DNA of 5,967 bases from Verrucomicrobiota bacterium. Lineage in GTDB: Bacteria > Verrucomicrobiota > Verrucomicrobiia > Chthoniobacterales > UBA10450. Below are positions 5,956-5,967 of the stretch, piece by piece; position 1 is the first letter of the stretch; each line of letters begins with the position of its first letter. The stretch covers positions 1-5,967 of the forward strand of contig QHOJ01000110.1 of NCBI GenBank assembly GCA_003218735.1. Direction: 5' to 3'. Position numbers and translations under genes: made by a program. The notes beneath the pieces were generated by a model, which saw nothing but the letters and a program-made list of their open reading frames with translations, did not search any database and was not told the DNA's origin.

Positions 5956-5962
5956 AAGGAGG
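5956..5962 (+). promoter_or_regulatory. Strong Shine-Dalgarno at the right edge
   Basis: AAGGAGG is a near-perfect anti-16S match, the strongest in the window, with only five bases following it. A plus-strand gene probably starts within the next few bases outside the window. No ATG occurs between 5870 and 5967. An alternative is that these bases are already coding: the frame through TTG 5923 reads LSKESPPENYGKEDQ and is open to the edge. The stretch 5870-5955 otherwise shows only the likely upstream regions of two divergent genes. Confidence 0.4.
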
Positions 5963-5967
5963 ATCAG

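Overview
The window looks like ordinary chromosomal housekeeping sequence from a bacterium of moderate to high GC content. The mix of genes and the style of the proteins suggest Verrucomicrobia (soil Spartobacteria/Chthoniobacterales type). That placement is a judgement from memory, not a database result. No rRNA, tRNA, CRISPR array, transposase or phage gene was recognised.

Layout. Bases 1-203 (+) are the 3' end of dprA (DNA uptake/processing), covering its C-terminal winged-helix domain. Next (+) is a complete 822-residue type IA topoisomerase of the topoisomerase III (TopB) type at 270-2738, carrying two four-cysteine zinc modules and two C-terminal topoisomerase repeats. A ten-helix EamA/DMT-family transporter (3726-2776, -) converges on it across a 37-nt gap that begins a small hairpin. 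After a 253-nt divergent intergenic region comes a (+) cluster: nrdR (3980-4543, repressor of ribonucleotide reductase genes), an unnamed gene overlapping the end of nrdR (4530-5046) whose reading frame is broken near 4720, and a HIT-family nucleotide hydrolase (5208-5543). A small unrecognised protein (5869-5582, -) converges on the HIT gene. The right edge carries a strong Shine-Dalgarno sequence, probably for a gene that starts just outside.

How the genes relate. dprA and the topoisomerase are co-oriented and 66 nt apart, a DNA-processing pair. nrdR and its overlapping neighbour are probably translationally coupled. The most interesting point is that the neighbour's N-terminal half can be aligned by eye with the ATP-cone of NrdR itself, so the pair may be two nucleotide-sensing proteins. 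The second half of that cone seems to be missing exactly where the frame changes, which suggests an out-of-frame deletion, a decayed gene or an assembly error. A weak palindrome resembling a NrdR box lies over a possible -10 element in front of nrdR and would fit autoregulation. I found no convincing sign of a wholly new multi-gene system.
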